Assembly: GCF_000350225.1 (NCBI RefSeq)
Contig: NW_005178809.1
Coordinates: 515,875 to 579,874 of the forward strand
Length of the DNA: 64,000 nt
Source of the DNA: Chondrus crispus
Taxonomy: Eukaryota; Rhodophyta; Florideophyceae; Gigartinales; Gigartinaceae
Direction: 5' to 3'
Both the position numbers and the translations under genes were made by a program. Position 1 is the stretch's first letter; each line of letters begins with the position of its first letter. Below are positions 45,755 through 54,587 of this stretch, piece by piece. Under the pieces are notes generated by a model. That model was not told where the DNA came from. It worked only from the letters and a program-made list of their open reading frames with translations, and did not search any database.

Positions 45755-48700
45755 TTATCCAGGCAGCGCGCGCGCGATTTGCGCAGGTAAGGACAGCCGC
45801 TTCCGTCGGAAGTAATTGACTGTTGTGCTGCAGGGTAACTGCTCAATGGGCTCCCACGTTGCGTCCTCAGTGGTATACCCATACCATCTCACTTTGAGAA
45901 TTAATTTCTCCTCGTCGTAGCCGTGGTGCACGATCTTGTCGATCACATACTCCTGACTCTCGGCTCCTTCTTCCTGCGTGTCCAACTGTCCGTCCCCCTT
46001 CCGAAGAGCCCGCGACTCATCCTCATCCGGCTCTCCCAAACCTCCCATCTCTTGTAGATCGGGCGGGATGCCCGCAGCTTCCTGATTTATCACAGATCCG
46101 TCATCCGTCCTATCTTTCGCTTGCGCGGCGGGTTCTTCTCGTTCTCCTTCTCGATTGAGGAACTGTAGCGCTTGTCGTAGCCCGATTATCGGCGTGTAGT
46201 CCATGGGACTAGGGGCTAATTCGACTCTATCTCGCGACACGCGCTCTTCTTGGTCGCCGATGTCAATGACGACCGTATTCTCAGTTGAGTACTTCACTTG
46301 ATACGGACCCGTAGCCACTTGTGCCAACTTATGTTTCGGCTCGGTGGCCGTGCCTTGCTCCTTTCGAAGGAATACGTATGATCCTGAAGGGATGTCATAC
46401 TTCGGCTTGCGGAGCCTTGCGTCGAAATTTCGCTTGTAGCGCGCTTGTTCTTTCCGCAAGCTCTTACCAGCGCCTTTCATCGGGCTTTCCAACCACGACT
46501 GCCATTTGAGGTAGTACGCTCGATTCGAGCTAAATCCTTCCAAACTTGGCTGTGCTTGTAACGCAATGCTTCTCGGCGCCCGAGCTAACACCAGCTCGAA
46601 GGGTGCGATGTTCGTAGTTCGATAAACTTGCGTGTTGTATGCAAACGTCGCAGCGTTGCTAAATAGGTCCCAGTCCTTGGGATGCTCTCCAACGTATTTT
46701 CGCAACGCGGAAGTCATCATGCCGTTAAATCTCTCAACTTGGCCGTTGGTTTGCGGGTGGTACGTAGTCGTGAACACATTGCGAATGCCGACAATTCGGC
46801 AGACATTCTGAAAGAACCGGGCCGTGAACTGTGTTCCATTGTCGGACAGCAGCTTGACCGGCGGTTCGTACACGAATACCCAATGGTGAACGAAGGCTTG
46901 TGCGATGTGCGCAGCTGATATCTTCTTCAACGGTACGGTTCGTACCAGTTTCGACTATCGATCGCTGATCACGAGAATATACCGATTTCCTCGTTTAGTT
47001 GTAATTAGCCCGCCGAGGATGTCGATGGCGACAAACTCCAGCGGAGCTTTGGGCGTGAACAGCTTCATTTCCTTCGTGTTTCTTCTTAACTTCACCCTTT
47101 CCCGCGCACATGCGGCGCAATTCTTCGCGACTGCATAGCAGTCTAGGGCCATCGTAGGCCAGTAAAAATATCTTCTCAATGTCTTGTAAAGTTTCCTGCC
47201 TCCCGGGTGTCCTGCAAATTTTGCGTAATGGCTTAACCCTAGGACGCGGTCCCTTAACGATTGTGGTATCACCACTTGTACAAACTCCGCCGAGGTACGG
47301 CATAGAGTTCCTTCGAGTTTCTCGGTCTCCATGCTGAACGTTTCACCTTTCCGGCGTCCATTTCTTCCTTGATGCGGTTGCAGAAGGGGTCGACGGCTTG
47401 CTCGCGAATGAGCTCCTCCGGAGTGACAGCTTGGAATTAATCGAGGCGATCAGGGGCGGCCCCCCCTCAAGAGCGAGGATGTCGTCTAACGCGTCAAAAC
47501 TGTCCTCGTCCTCCACTGTACCCTCGGCCGGTTCGGCCATAAAGGATGGGATTTCGTCGTCGATTTCGTCGACGGTTTCTCCTGCGGTCCGTAATCTTGA
47601 CAGGGCATCAGCTTGACTATTCGCCTTGCCCTTCTTGTACTTGATTTCGAAATCAAATTCCGAGAGGCGGAGCCTCCATCGGATTAATCTCCCGCTGGGG
47701 TCGGTTACGTTCATCAACCACCTCAATGGGGCATGGTCGGTATGCACAATGAAATGCTCGCTATATACATATGGTCTTAAAGTCTGTACAGCCCAAATTA
47801 CCGCTAGACATTCTTTTTCTGATACAGAATAGTTTCTCTCGGCTGCGGCTAACGTTCTTGAAAAGAACCCGATGGGTTTACGTTGCGCATCCGGATGTGT
47901 CTGAAATAATGCAGCGCCGATTTGATAGTCGCTTGAATTGGTATCTACCGAGTAGGATAGGTCCTTCTTCAGCAGCGCCAAAACCGGCGGTGCCAAGATG
48001 GCGTTCTTGAGCTTATGAAAAGCTTTTTCGCACGGTTCGTCGAATGCTTCCAACTGGACCGGTTGTCCCTTCTTCAATAGTTGATTGAGCGGATGCGCGA
48101 TTTTCGCGTAATGTGGGACAAACCTGCGGTAGACATTGCAGAGTCCCAAGAAGCTTCTGAGCTGGGTGAGCTGGGTCTGTATTTGAGGGTACCGCACTTG
48201 TTCCAACGCGGCGGTTCGCGCGACATCAACTTCCAATGTGCCTGGCCGAACGACATGGCCCAGGTACTTGATATTTTCGACGAAAAATTCGCACTTGCGA
48301 AACTTGAGCTTCACACATACCTTCTCCAATACAGAAAGTATTTCATCCACGTGCACGATGTGCTCCTCCCACGACTTGCTAAAAATTATTATGTCATCCA
48401 GATACACCAAACAGCATTTCCAATGGAAGGGAGAGAGCAGGATATCCATTGCTCTCTGGAACGTCGCTGGCGCGCTGGTTAGCCCGAAGGGCATTCTTGA
48501 GAAGCGATACAGACCTGAGTGACACGAAAAAGCTGTCTTGTCGCGGTCGCACTCAGGGATAGGCATCTGCCAATATCCCGAGATCGCGTCCAACGCTGAG
48601 AAAACCTTGGTGTCACCAAGCGAGTCCAGTCACTCATCCATGCGCGGTAAAGGGTACGTGTCCTTTACCGTTACCGCGTTTAACCTGCGATAGTCTACGC

Positions 48701-49275
48701 AAAAGCGCATCGATCCGTCCGGCTTCGGCACTAATAAAACGGGCGACGCCCATTCTGACTGCGCCGGCTCGATTACTCCTGCTTCTAACATCTTCTGTAC
48801 TTCTGCATCTTCTACTTCGCGGGCTTTAGGCCCGGCCAGATACGGGGCTTGCGCAATTGGCCTTGTATCCGGGACCAGTTCAATCCGGTGGACCGTGGTG
48901 TTGATCTCACCAAGGGTCCCATCCCACATGCGGGAATATTTTTTTAACATCCGACGGAATCTTTCGCGCAGCCGGTCCGGCACGTGGCTCAGGTCGAGCT
49001 CCTCCACGTCCGGCGGGGGACTCAATCTGCCGCTCCGGCTTCGTAGTTGCCGTCGCGGAGAGCCCTTCCTCCCGTTCTCCTTGCTGGTCCTCGCGATCTT
49101 GTTCCGACGGTTCGCACCTTCTCTCGCCCGTAGGCGGCGGGGTGGAATTAGTAAATTTTTCCTCGTCCCTTTCTTGAATTCCAAGTACCTCACCAATGGT
49201 GGAATTGCTCTTGAATACGGCCCTCGGGTGCGGTAGTAGTTCCGCTACCACTTGGCCTTTTTTGAACCCTGACAT
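45755..49275 (-). pseudogene. gypsy pol: RT, RNase H, integrase, chromodomain (broken)
   Basis: Translation crosses three frames: a frameshift near 49010, TGA at 48630, a frameshift near 47340 and TAG at 46955. [22 protein letters not shown] and the catalytic YLDDIII (near 48390). RNase H: YSVDTNSSDYQIGAALF and DALSRL. Integrase: zinc-binding HHCC (HYAKFAGHPGG...CAAC), then Asp in FVAIDILGG, Asp in LLSDNGTQF, Glu in NGQVERFNG. The C-terminus (near 45800-45980) is a chromodomain, EYVIDKIVHHG...LKVRWYGYTTEDATWEP, retaining the aromatic cage residues Tyr, Trp, Trp that read methylated histone H3 and would steer integration. Confidence 0.93.
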
Positions 49276-49304
49276 AGTAATTTCTAAAATTCGCTACAAG
49301 CAAT

Positions 49305-50087
49305 CTAAAAAGGTTTGTCAGGCTCAACATGAACTACACCGTTGGTGCTTACCATGGTAAGGTGCTTACCATGGTAAGCACCAACGGTGTAGTTCATCAC
49401 GGATTGCAATTCGTGCTTGTCGTATAGGGGTGCGTAGGGTTGAACTACGACCAAGCCCGTCCTCTTCGAGGTGCATTCGACTACGTGTTGCGTCTCTGGC
49501 TTAATGGTCGTGGCTCTTGCCACCTTCACCCTGGGGGAAACTCGCTCCCCTTTTGCATCAGTTTCGCCCTCTCCGGGGACCAGATGCTTCTTCGATCTTC
49601 TCGCCGAGAACCGCCTTACGATCGGAACGTGCGAGAAATCCGCCAACTCAACTGTCCTCTTCCGTGGGTAGATAGCCTCCACGAACCTATCGCAATAGTC
49701 CGCTCCTAGAATCGGCGGTACTGCAAGCTTTTCGCACACAATAAATTCGGCAGCAGCCACAAATCGTCCAGGTCTCCCGGGCATCTTGATGGTTCCGAGA
49801 GTCTGGAGTGGCCTGTTGTTCGCGTCGCCAATGTCTTGGGTCGGTCCGTAAGACACTAGAGATTCCATTCCAGCCGGGAGTTCCGATTTTCGCACAAGGT
49901 TCGGTCCCGCGCCGGTGTCTAATACAGACAACACCCGGCTCATCAATCCGACTTTTGGTCCAATGTCCGCGTAAACTTTGTAGTTTTTTCGCGCAAGAAC
50001 CAAAAGCTTCTCGGGACACTCCCTTCGCTTAACCCTGTACCAGGGTCTTCGAACTTCTTCCAGCGGATGATCTCGGGCTCGGCTCAA
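49305..50087 (-). CDS. gypsy aspartic protease region
   Basis: 260 codons without an ATG at the start, so made as part of a gag-pol product by frameshift or from a damaged junction. VLSVLDTGAGPNLV carries the active-site DTG of retropepsins, and ILGADYCDRF the second conserved block. It cleaves the element's polyprotein. The frame's last 25 codons encode both arms of the 33-bp hairpin. It differs in frame from gag (ending 50245); an intermediate frame (50084-50374) also looks coding, so one or more frame changes separate them. Confidence 0.8.
   Translation of the reverse strand: MSRARDHPLEEVRRPWYRVKRRECPEKLLVLARKNYKVYADIGPKVGLMSRVLSVLDTGAGPNLVRKSELPAGMESLVSYGPTQDIGDANNRPLQTLGTIKMPGRPGRFVAAAEFIVCEKLAVPPILGADYCDRFVEAIYPRKRTVELADFSHVPIVRRFSARRSKKHLVPGEGETDAKGERVSPRVKVARATTIKPETQHVVECTSKRTGLVVVQPYAPLYDKHELQSVMNYTVGAYHGKHLTMVSTNGVVHVEPDKPF
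49329..49397. repeat. perfect 33-bp-arm hairpin at protease/RT junction
   Basis: Arms 49329-49361 and 49365-49397 are exact reverse complements with a 3-base loop. It sits at the 3' end of the protease frame and before the RT frame. Known gypsy elements do not normally have this. It could be a snap-back duplication or an RNA signal for pol expression. Confidence 0.9.
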
Positions 50088-50244
50088 AATTTTCTTGATT
50101 TGGGCTGGCCCTTTGGCTTATCCACCAATCCAACAACCTCCTCATCGGGGCCTGATTTTTCCCTTAGAGACGGGGAACGGGGCCGAGCCCCGGGCACAGT
50201 ACGTCGACCCTGTGCCTCTCGCGACTCATGCGAGATTCCCCTCT

Positions 50245-52530
50245 CTAGTTTTCCTGCCGCTGCGGGTTCCTTCTCACATCCGACGGCGCGGGCCTCGCGG
50301 CGGGCCCTCTGAAGGGTTGGTTCGACCTCGGCGTTGAAGCACTCGGCGTGCTCGCCGTCTGCGAGTCGAACCAATTCTTGACCTTCAGGTAACTCGTCGA
50401 TGGTATCCCTAACCTCTCCATCGGAGACAACGCCTCATAATTTTCCAAAACTCGGTGCATTTCCCGGAGGGAAAGAATGCACGTTGGCGCGGCGTGCCCC
50501 TTTTCGTAACAATGATAGCACACCAGTCCGTGCGTCTTGACAGGATATTGCGGCCTAGGTCCTCCGCAGGCCGGCGGTCTTCCTTGATGTTGCGGCCTTC
50601 CCATCCAGCCTGGTCTTCGAAACGTTGTACCCTTGTATTCCCTCGGAATGCGCGGCGCCGGCGTGTGGCCGCGCCCCCGGAACATCATCACGGGATCCGT
50701 GGGCTCTGAAAACGACTCCGTCGTGTATGTGGGAGTCGGTAAAGTTGACGACCCGCTTGCCTCGTAGTCGTCGTGTCCGTAGCACTCCGATGGCTCAATA
50801 AAATTGCCTTCGGCTACCAATGCTCCTTCATAATGATTTTCGCTGCTTCCCTGCACACCGCATTCATCTGGCGCGGAGATTGACTCGGCTAAGTGGACGG
50901 CGGCGTGACCTTTACGACCGGGATAAGAAGCCCTCGGCTTCTTCCCCGCCCTGAACGTCGACGGCGTCTGAATCGTGACCTTCTTGGTCTTCTTGTCCTT
51001 GGCGCGGCTCGCCGAGCCATGCACCTTTGCGTAATTTACCAATCTCAAAAATGAGACATCTCGGTTATCTTGTCGATACTGCGAGACCATGGGCTTAATA
51101 CTGGCATCTAGCCCCTCGATGAACATGGTCATCTGCTCCTCCATAGAATAAACATTCCCACAGCGATTACTCGCGTCTGTTAGGCGAATGTAAAATTCCA
51201 TCTCGTCTTCAGACGGTTTTTGCTGAACTTCTCGCAATGCGAGCACGGCTTGACGGATCGCCTCGTCGGTTGCAAAACTCCTCAACAGCCACTGTACGGC
51301 CTCTGGCCAAACGGACACCTTTCCGTGATGGGACCCGGCCGTCTGAGACACCGAAGTGTACTGTCTCAAGGCGATGCCGCTTAGAAATTCGGGCAACAAG
51401 CGGATCGCTTGCCCCTCGTTCATTTCTTGAGTATCAAACTCTTGAACTAATTTTCCCAAAAAATCCAACACAAGGACCCCGTCCTCACCTGTGAACGTGT
51501 TGTCCTTCTTCACCTTAAGCGGAATATCTCTCCTGATTTTTCGCACGGCGGTCCTCCGGGACCTTGAAAAATACGTCTGCGGGTTCCGCAAGCGGTACGT
51601 TCGGTACGAAAGTAATTTCTTGAAGAGGTAGTTGGTCGGATTCAGCTCCTCTAACTCCTCCCATCGCGGCCCGCGTCGCGTTGCGACGTCCTCTGGCTCA
51701 GCGTCCTTGTCTCTCCGCGAGGCGTACGAAGTGATCCCGCCCCGTCTGGAGGTAATTTTCTTGCCCTGCGAAATTCCTTTTCCTTCCTCTGAACGATGTT
51801 CGGAATTGCTGGCATGGTTCGACGAACCGTCGTCACTATCTTCGGAAAGGCCATTCGACTCGGTCATTGAGTCTTGGTCCTCCGGCTCGTCACTACCGTG
51901 ACTCTTGCTCCGGCGTCGCAGATTCTTCTTCGAAGTCTTCGACTTGGAACTGCGCTGTACAGCGGCCTTGTCCTTCTTCGATCGACGGTCGCCTTCTCGA
52001 CCCGTTGGGAGCGGCTCTTGCCCGGCGACCTGTTCAAGGTCCTTGAGACGATGAGCGGCGCGGCCAAACCTGTCGTCGATACTGCTTCTAAATTTACCTA
52101 AGGACTCCAAAGCTTGATTCGCGTCGTGCCTTGCGTCCTTAACTGAAATTTTCAACGAAGCTAGGACCTCCGGCTCCAGACCGTCGGTTGCATCACCTCG
52201 CTCCCTCTCGACGAGATCCACTCGAGCCGATAGCTCTCCTAAAACGATGTGGAACTCGGATGCTTGCAACTCCAGTTGCTTCCGGACGAGGGCTAATTCA
52301 GCCTCGAGATTTTTCGTCATCTCTTGGCGAATTTCCTCGCCCATCTTCTTGAACCTGTAGAATAGGTTATCCTTGTCGGCTTCAATCCCCGTCGGGGATT
52401 CTTGACCTTCGGGATCCGTGGCCGTATTGGCCTGGCTTCGGGTGCGAGGACCTCGCGGGATCCTCGACGCCCTTGCCGATCCGCTCCTACTGGCCCCGGG
52501 ACCGGCGTCCCCGGGTGCGCTTGTCAACAT
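50245..52530 (-). CDS. gypsy gag polyprotein
   Basis: 761 codons from ATG at 52530, uninterrupted. The N-terminal half is charged and coiled-coil-like (EEIRQEMTKNLEAELALVRK), followed by Ser/Lys/Arg-rich linkers. A retrotransposon gag capsid region lies near residues 350-520 (LPEFLSGIALRQYTSVS, RSFATDEAIRQAVLALREVQ, MFIEGLDASIKPMVSQYRQD), and a CCHC zinc knuckle (CYHCYEKGHAAPTC) near residue 680. Forms the virus-like particle and packages RNA. The first gene after the 5' LTR on minus. Confidence 0.9.
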   Translation of the reverse strand: MLTSAPGDAGPGASRSGSARASRIPRGPRTRSQANTATDPEGQESPTGIEADKDNLFYRFKKMGEEIRQEMTKNLEAELALVRKQLELQASEFHIVLGELSARVDLVERERGDATDGLEPEVLASLKISVKDARHDANQALESLGKFRSSIDDRFGRAAHRLKDLEQVAGQEPLPTGREGDRRSKKDKAAVQRSSKSKTSKKNLRRRSKSHGSDEPEDQDSMTESNGLSEDSDDGSSNHASNSEHRSEEGKGISQGKKITSRRGGITSYASRRDKDAEPEDVATRRGPRWEELEELNPTNYLFKKLLSYRTYRLRNPQTYFSRSRRTAVRKIRRDIPLKVKKDNTFTGEDGVLVLDFLGKLVQEFDTQEMNEGQAIRLLPEFLSGIALRQYTSVSQTAGSHHGKVSVWPEAVQWLLRSFATDEAIRQAVLALREVQQKPSEDEMEFYIRLTDASNRCGNVYSMEEQMTMFIEGLDASIKPMVSQYRQDNRDVSFLRLVNYAKVHGSASRAKDKKTKKVTIQTPSTFRAGKKPRASYPGRKGHAAVHLAESISAPDECGVQGSSENHYEGALVAEGNFIEPSECYGHDDYEASGSSTLPTPTYTTESFSEPTDPVMMFRGRGHTPAPRIPREYKGTTFRRPGWMGRPQHQGRPPACGGPRPQYPVKTHGLVCYHCYEKGHAAPTCILSLREMHRVLENYEALSPMERLGIPSTSYLKVKNWFDSQTASTPSASTPRSNQPFRGPAARPAPSDVRRNPQRQEN

Positions 52531-52631
52531 TGCTCGTACGAGCGAACCTAAACAAAAAAAGTTACAAACAAAAAATAAAAAGAGACTCCGTTACCCAGAC
52601 CACTTCCTTGTCCTAGACAGAACAAATTCTT

Positions 52632-52744
52632 GGTCGGGAGACCACTTTTGTAGTGCAACTCCAGACCGAGACTGTCGTCGACACAATTCCAGGTCGGGTT
52701 TCCTGTGGACAATTCTAGGTCGGGAGACCACTTTTGTAGTGCAA
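52632..52744. repeat. duplicated LTR-end/primer-binding-site junction
   Basis: A 27-bp segment spanning the LTR end and the following bases occurs at 52718-52744 (the true junction) and again at 52632-52658. On minus, TGGTCTCCCGACC lies 3 bases after the LTR and begins TGG, as tRNA primer sites do. The second copy, 86 bases inside, repeats the same site. Confidence 0.75.
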
Positions 52745-53781
52745 TGTGCCTGGCAGGCCGCGGACACAGTCCGACGGTCAAACAAAAAGAAGAAAAGCAA
52801 CAACAGCAACAACCACTGCCGATGGCACGCGCTACGGAGCGTTTGAGACTCCCTTTCCCCTTGTGTGGGCTTGCGTCCCACGGTAGCTCGACTCCGACGG
52901 GGGGTTAAGGAAAGATACCCGGCCCGGGAGTGTAATGGTGGTAGAGACTTGTGAAGACTTGAGCGCTCGACGAGTGCGGGTTGGGCTTGTCTACGAGAAT
53001 GTAACCGCGGTTCGCTGGGTTGTAAGGCCAATGCTCGACGAGCGTCTTCAGCACCTTGTGTGTAATTCAAGGTCTTCGACGGGGACTTGTTCAGCACTAC
53101 CCGACGGGATCGTAACCGTGTAGCAACGCTACTACCGACGTGTTGCCCGATGGCTAAAAACACCCTCACCAGCGCGATCGCGATCGCGGTAGGTGGTACC
53201 AACTCTGTCTTATACAGTAAGACCTTCGACGGAGGCGTCCTTACAACAGCCTTCCTACGGAACTTGAAACAGTAGCAGCGCTACACAACGTGTCGCCCGA
53301 TGGCTAAAACACCTACACCGGATCGGTCGCAACCGACTCCAATGGAACCAACACAATTAAGGGAAAAATAGACGTAGAGATAGAAAAGGTAAAATAATAA
53401 GGAAAAAAAATGGGACCCCGAGCAATAGAGGATGTCGTTCGCAGCATAGAAGTGAAGCGCGTCGCGTGAACGGAAGCGGTCTTCGACGAAGGCGATATCT
53501 AACTCCGGCAACTCGGGTTACCTTTACTGACTTGGTGGTCAGAGGGCTAAGGTATATATCGCCCCGCCGGAGCCATTACAGTAGCTCGCGGTGCTAGATC
53601 CTAGATCTAATCTAGTGTCACGCAAAATTAATGCCAACTAATTAACTAAATAAAATAAAATAATTAAAAATTAAAACTGTGCAATTATTCACACGTGTGT
53701 CCCCCCCAACCCGGACTACTTTTCATATCCCAATATTTTTCTTTCTTTTCACCCCCCTTTTCAGGTGCGTATTGCACTACA
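52735..53781 (-). repeat. gypsy 5' LTR
   Basis: 1047 bp, inverted ends TGTAGTGCAATRYGC. It matches 38525-40067 apart from the MITE and roughly 30 substitutions. It lacks the MITE, showing the original GCACG site at about 52825. Confidence 0.93.
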
Positions 53782-53786
53782 GACGC

Positions 53787-54065
53787 TATGGGAGCGAAAT
53801 TTAAGATTATATATCCGCCCGCAGGCGAATTATCATTGTACGTAAAAGCACCTGTGGGCGCCACACATAGTATACACATTACAGCCCGTGGGCGTATTCT
53901 AGTCCAATCAAACAACGCCCACGGGCGGGAAAGGGGATTAACCAAAGATCGCCCAGAGGCACATGTTTTGGGGTAGATTTTGCGACATTGTGGGTGATTT
54001 TTTGAGTCAAATTTTTTGAGCCCGTGGGCAGAAAAATGAAACGCAAAAATTGCCCGAAATTGGCC
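53787..54065. other. right subterminal region of giant element
   Basis: Noncoding. Holds several copies of a GCCCGTGGGC-type palindrome (near 53886, 53917 and 54019; one also at 38428 across the gypsy) and a GATCGCCCAG complementing the left-end CTGGGCGAT motif. These may be transposase-binding repeats. Confidence 0.5.
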
Positions 54066-54082
54066 ATTTTGACCTTCCTGTG
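54066..54082 (-). repeat. right terminal inverted repeat of giant element
   Basis: ATTTTGACCTTCCTGTG, exact complement of 21174-21190. The base after it begins GTCGTC, matching the GT before the left end. Confidence 0.85.
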
Positions 54083-54587
54083 GTCGTCTTCTTCTTTCCT
54101 TTGAGACGTCGATCGGAAGAATTTTGTCCACGTACTCTTGCATATTAATGCTTAAAGAGCCGGAAGGCTCCTGGTGGATATGAAGACGATTGAAGATCAA
54201 GTCCTTGTTCACGACGTAGCGTCCGACAATGAACCGGTGAGAGATAGCTTCGTGGAATTGATGGATGTTTGGAAGAACGCCAACCACGAGGAAGTCATCG
54301 ACGACCTTTGCGACCAGTAGGTTTATCGATCCCTCGGCATTGTATTTGGCGAAGAGCTGAAGAAGGCCTGGGACTTGTACGAACCCTGTCGTGGACATCC
54401 ATTCCTCGGCGACGAGTTGCCATAGGCGTCCGGATTGTACAATTCCATAGGCCGGCTTGAGTATCTTCCAGACTGTTCGAGCAGAAGATACCCAACCTTT
54501 CGGGGGTCGGACGTATATGTCCCGGGGAAAGTGGCCAGCTTGCAAGTATGCTCTTTTGATGTCAATGGAGACAACTGAGAAAGACAT
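54083..54587 (-). pseudogene. copia reverse transcriptase, 5' portion
   Basis: FSVVSIDIKRAYLQAGHFPR is the copia RT palm start; VAKVVDDFLVVGV carries the paired catalytic Asp. The frame is cut at 54083 by the giant transposon; its continuation is at 21173 downward. The open frame extends artificially past the junction to 53685, and that tail is not RT. Confidence 0.9.

Larger units (their letters stand above)
38525..53781 (-). mobile_element. gypsy chromovirus LTR retrotransposon, 15.3 kb
   Basis: LTRs at 38525-40067 (3', with an extra insertion) and 52735-53781 (5') flanked by the 5-bp target duplication GACGC (38520-38524 and 53782-53786). Minus-strand order gag, protease, RT/RNase H, integrase, chromodomain defines a gypsy-type chromovirus. 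The protein-like plus-strand region between integrase and the 3' LTR is additional. Pol has at least two stops and two frameshifts, so the copy cannot move itself. The element lies within the right end of the giant transposon. Confidence 0.92.
21174..54082. mobile_element. giant CACTA/EnSpm-like DNA transposon with cargo
   Basis: Bounded by perfect 17-bp inverted repeats, CACAGGAAGGTCAAAAT at 21174-21190 and its complement at 54066-54082. It lies in the copia pol gene with GT on both sides as target duplication (a 3-bp GTC reading is also possible). Total 32.9 kb; about 17.6 kb without the nested gypsy. Encodes a DDE transposase with CACTA-type motifs, a methyltransferase-SET protein, a dioxygenase-like protein and two uncharacterised proteins. 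All but one gene are broken. CACAG ends and a 2-3 bp duplication fit the CMC (CACTA/Mirage/Chapaev) superfamily; a KDZ-type element is the alternative. Confidence 0.75.

Noticed and set aside
53685-54082. Extension of the copia RT frame below 54083.
   Set aside because: It reads through the giant transposon's inverted repeat and subterminal DNA by chance; RT homology stops at the junction.
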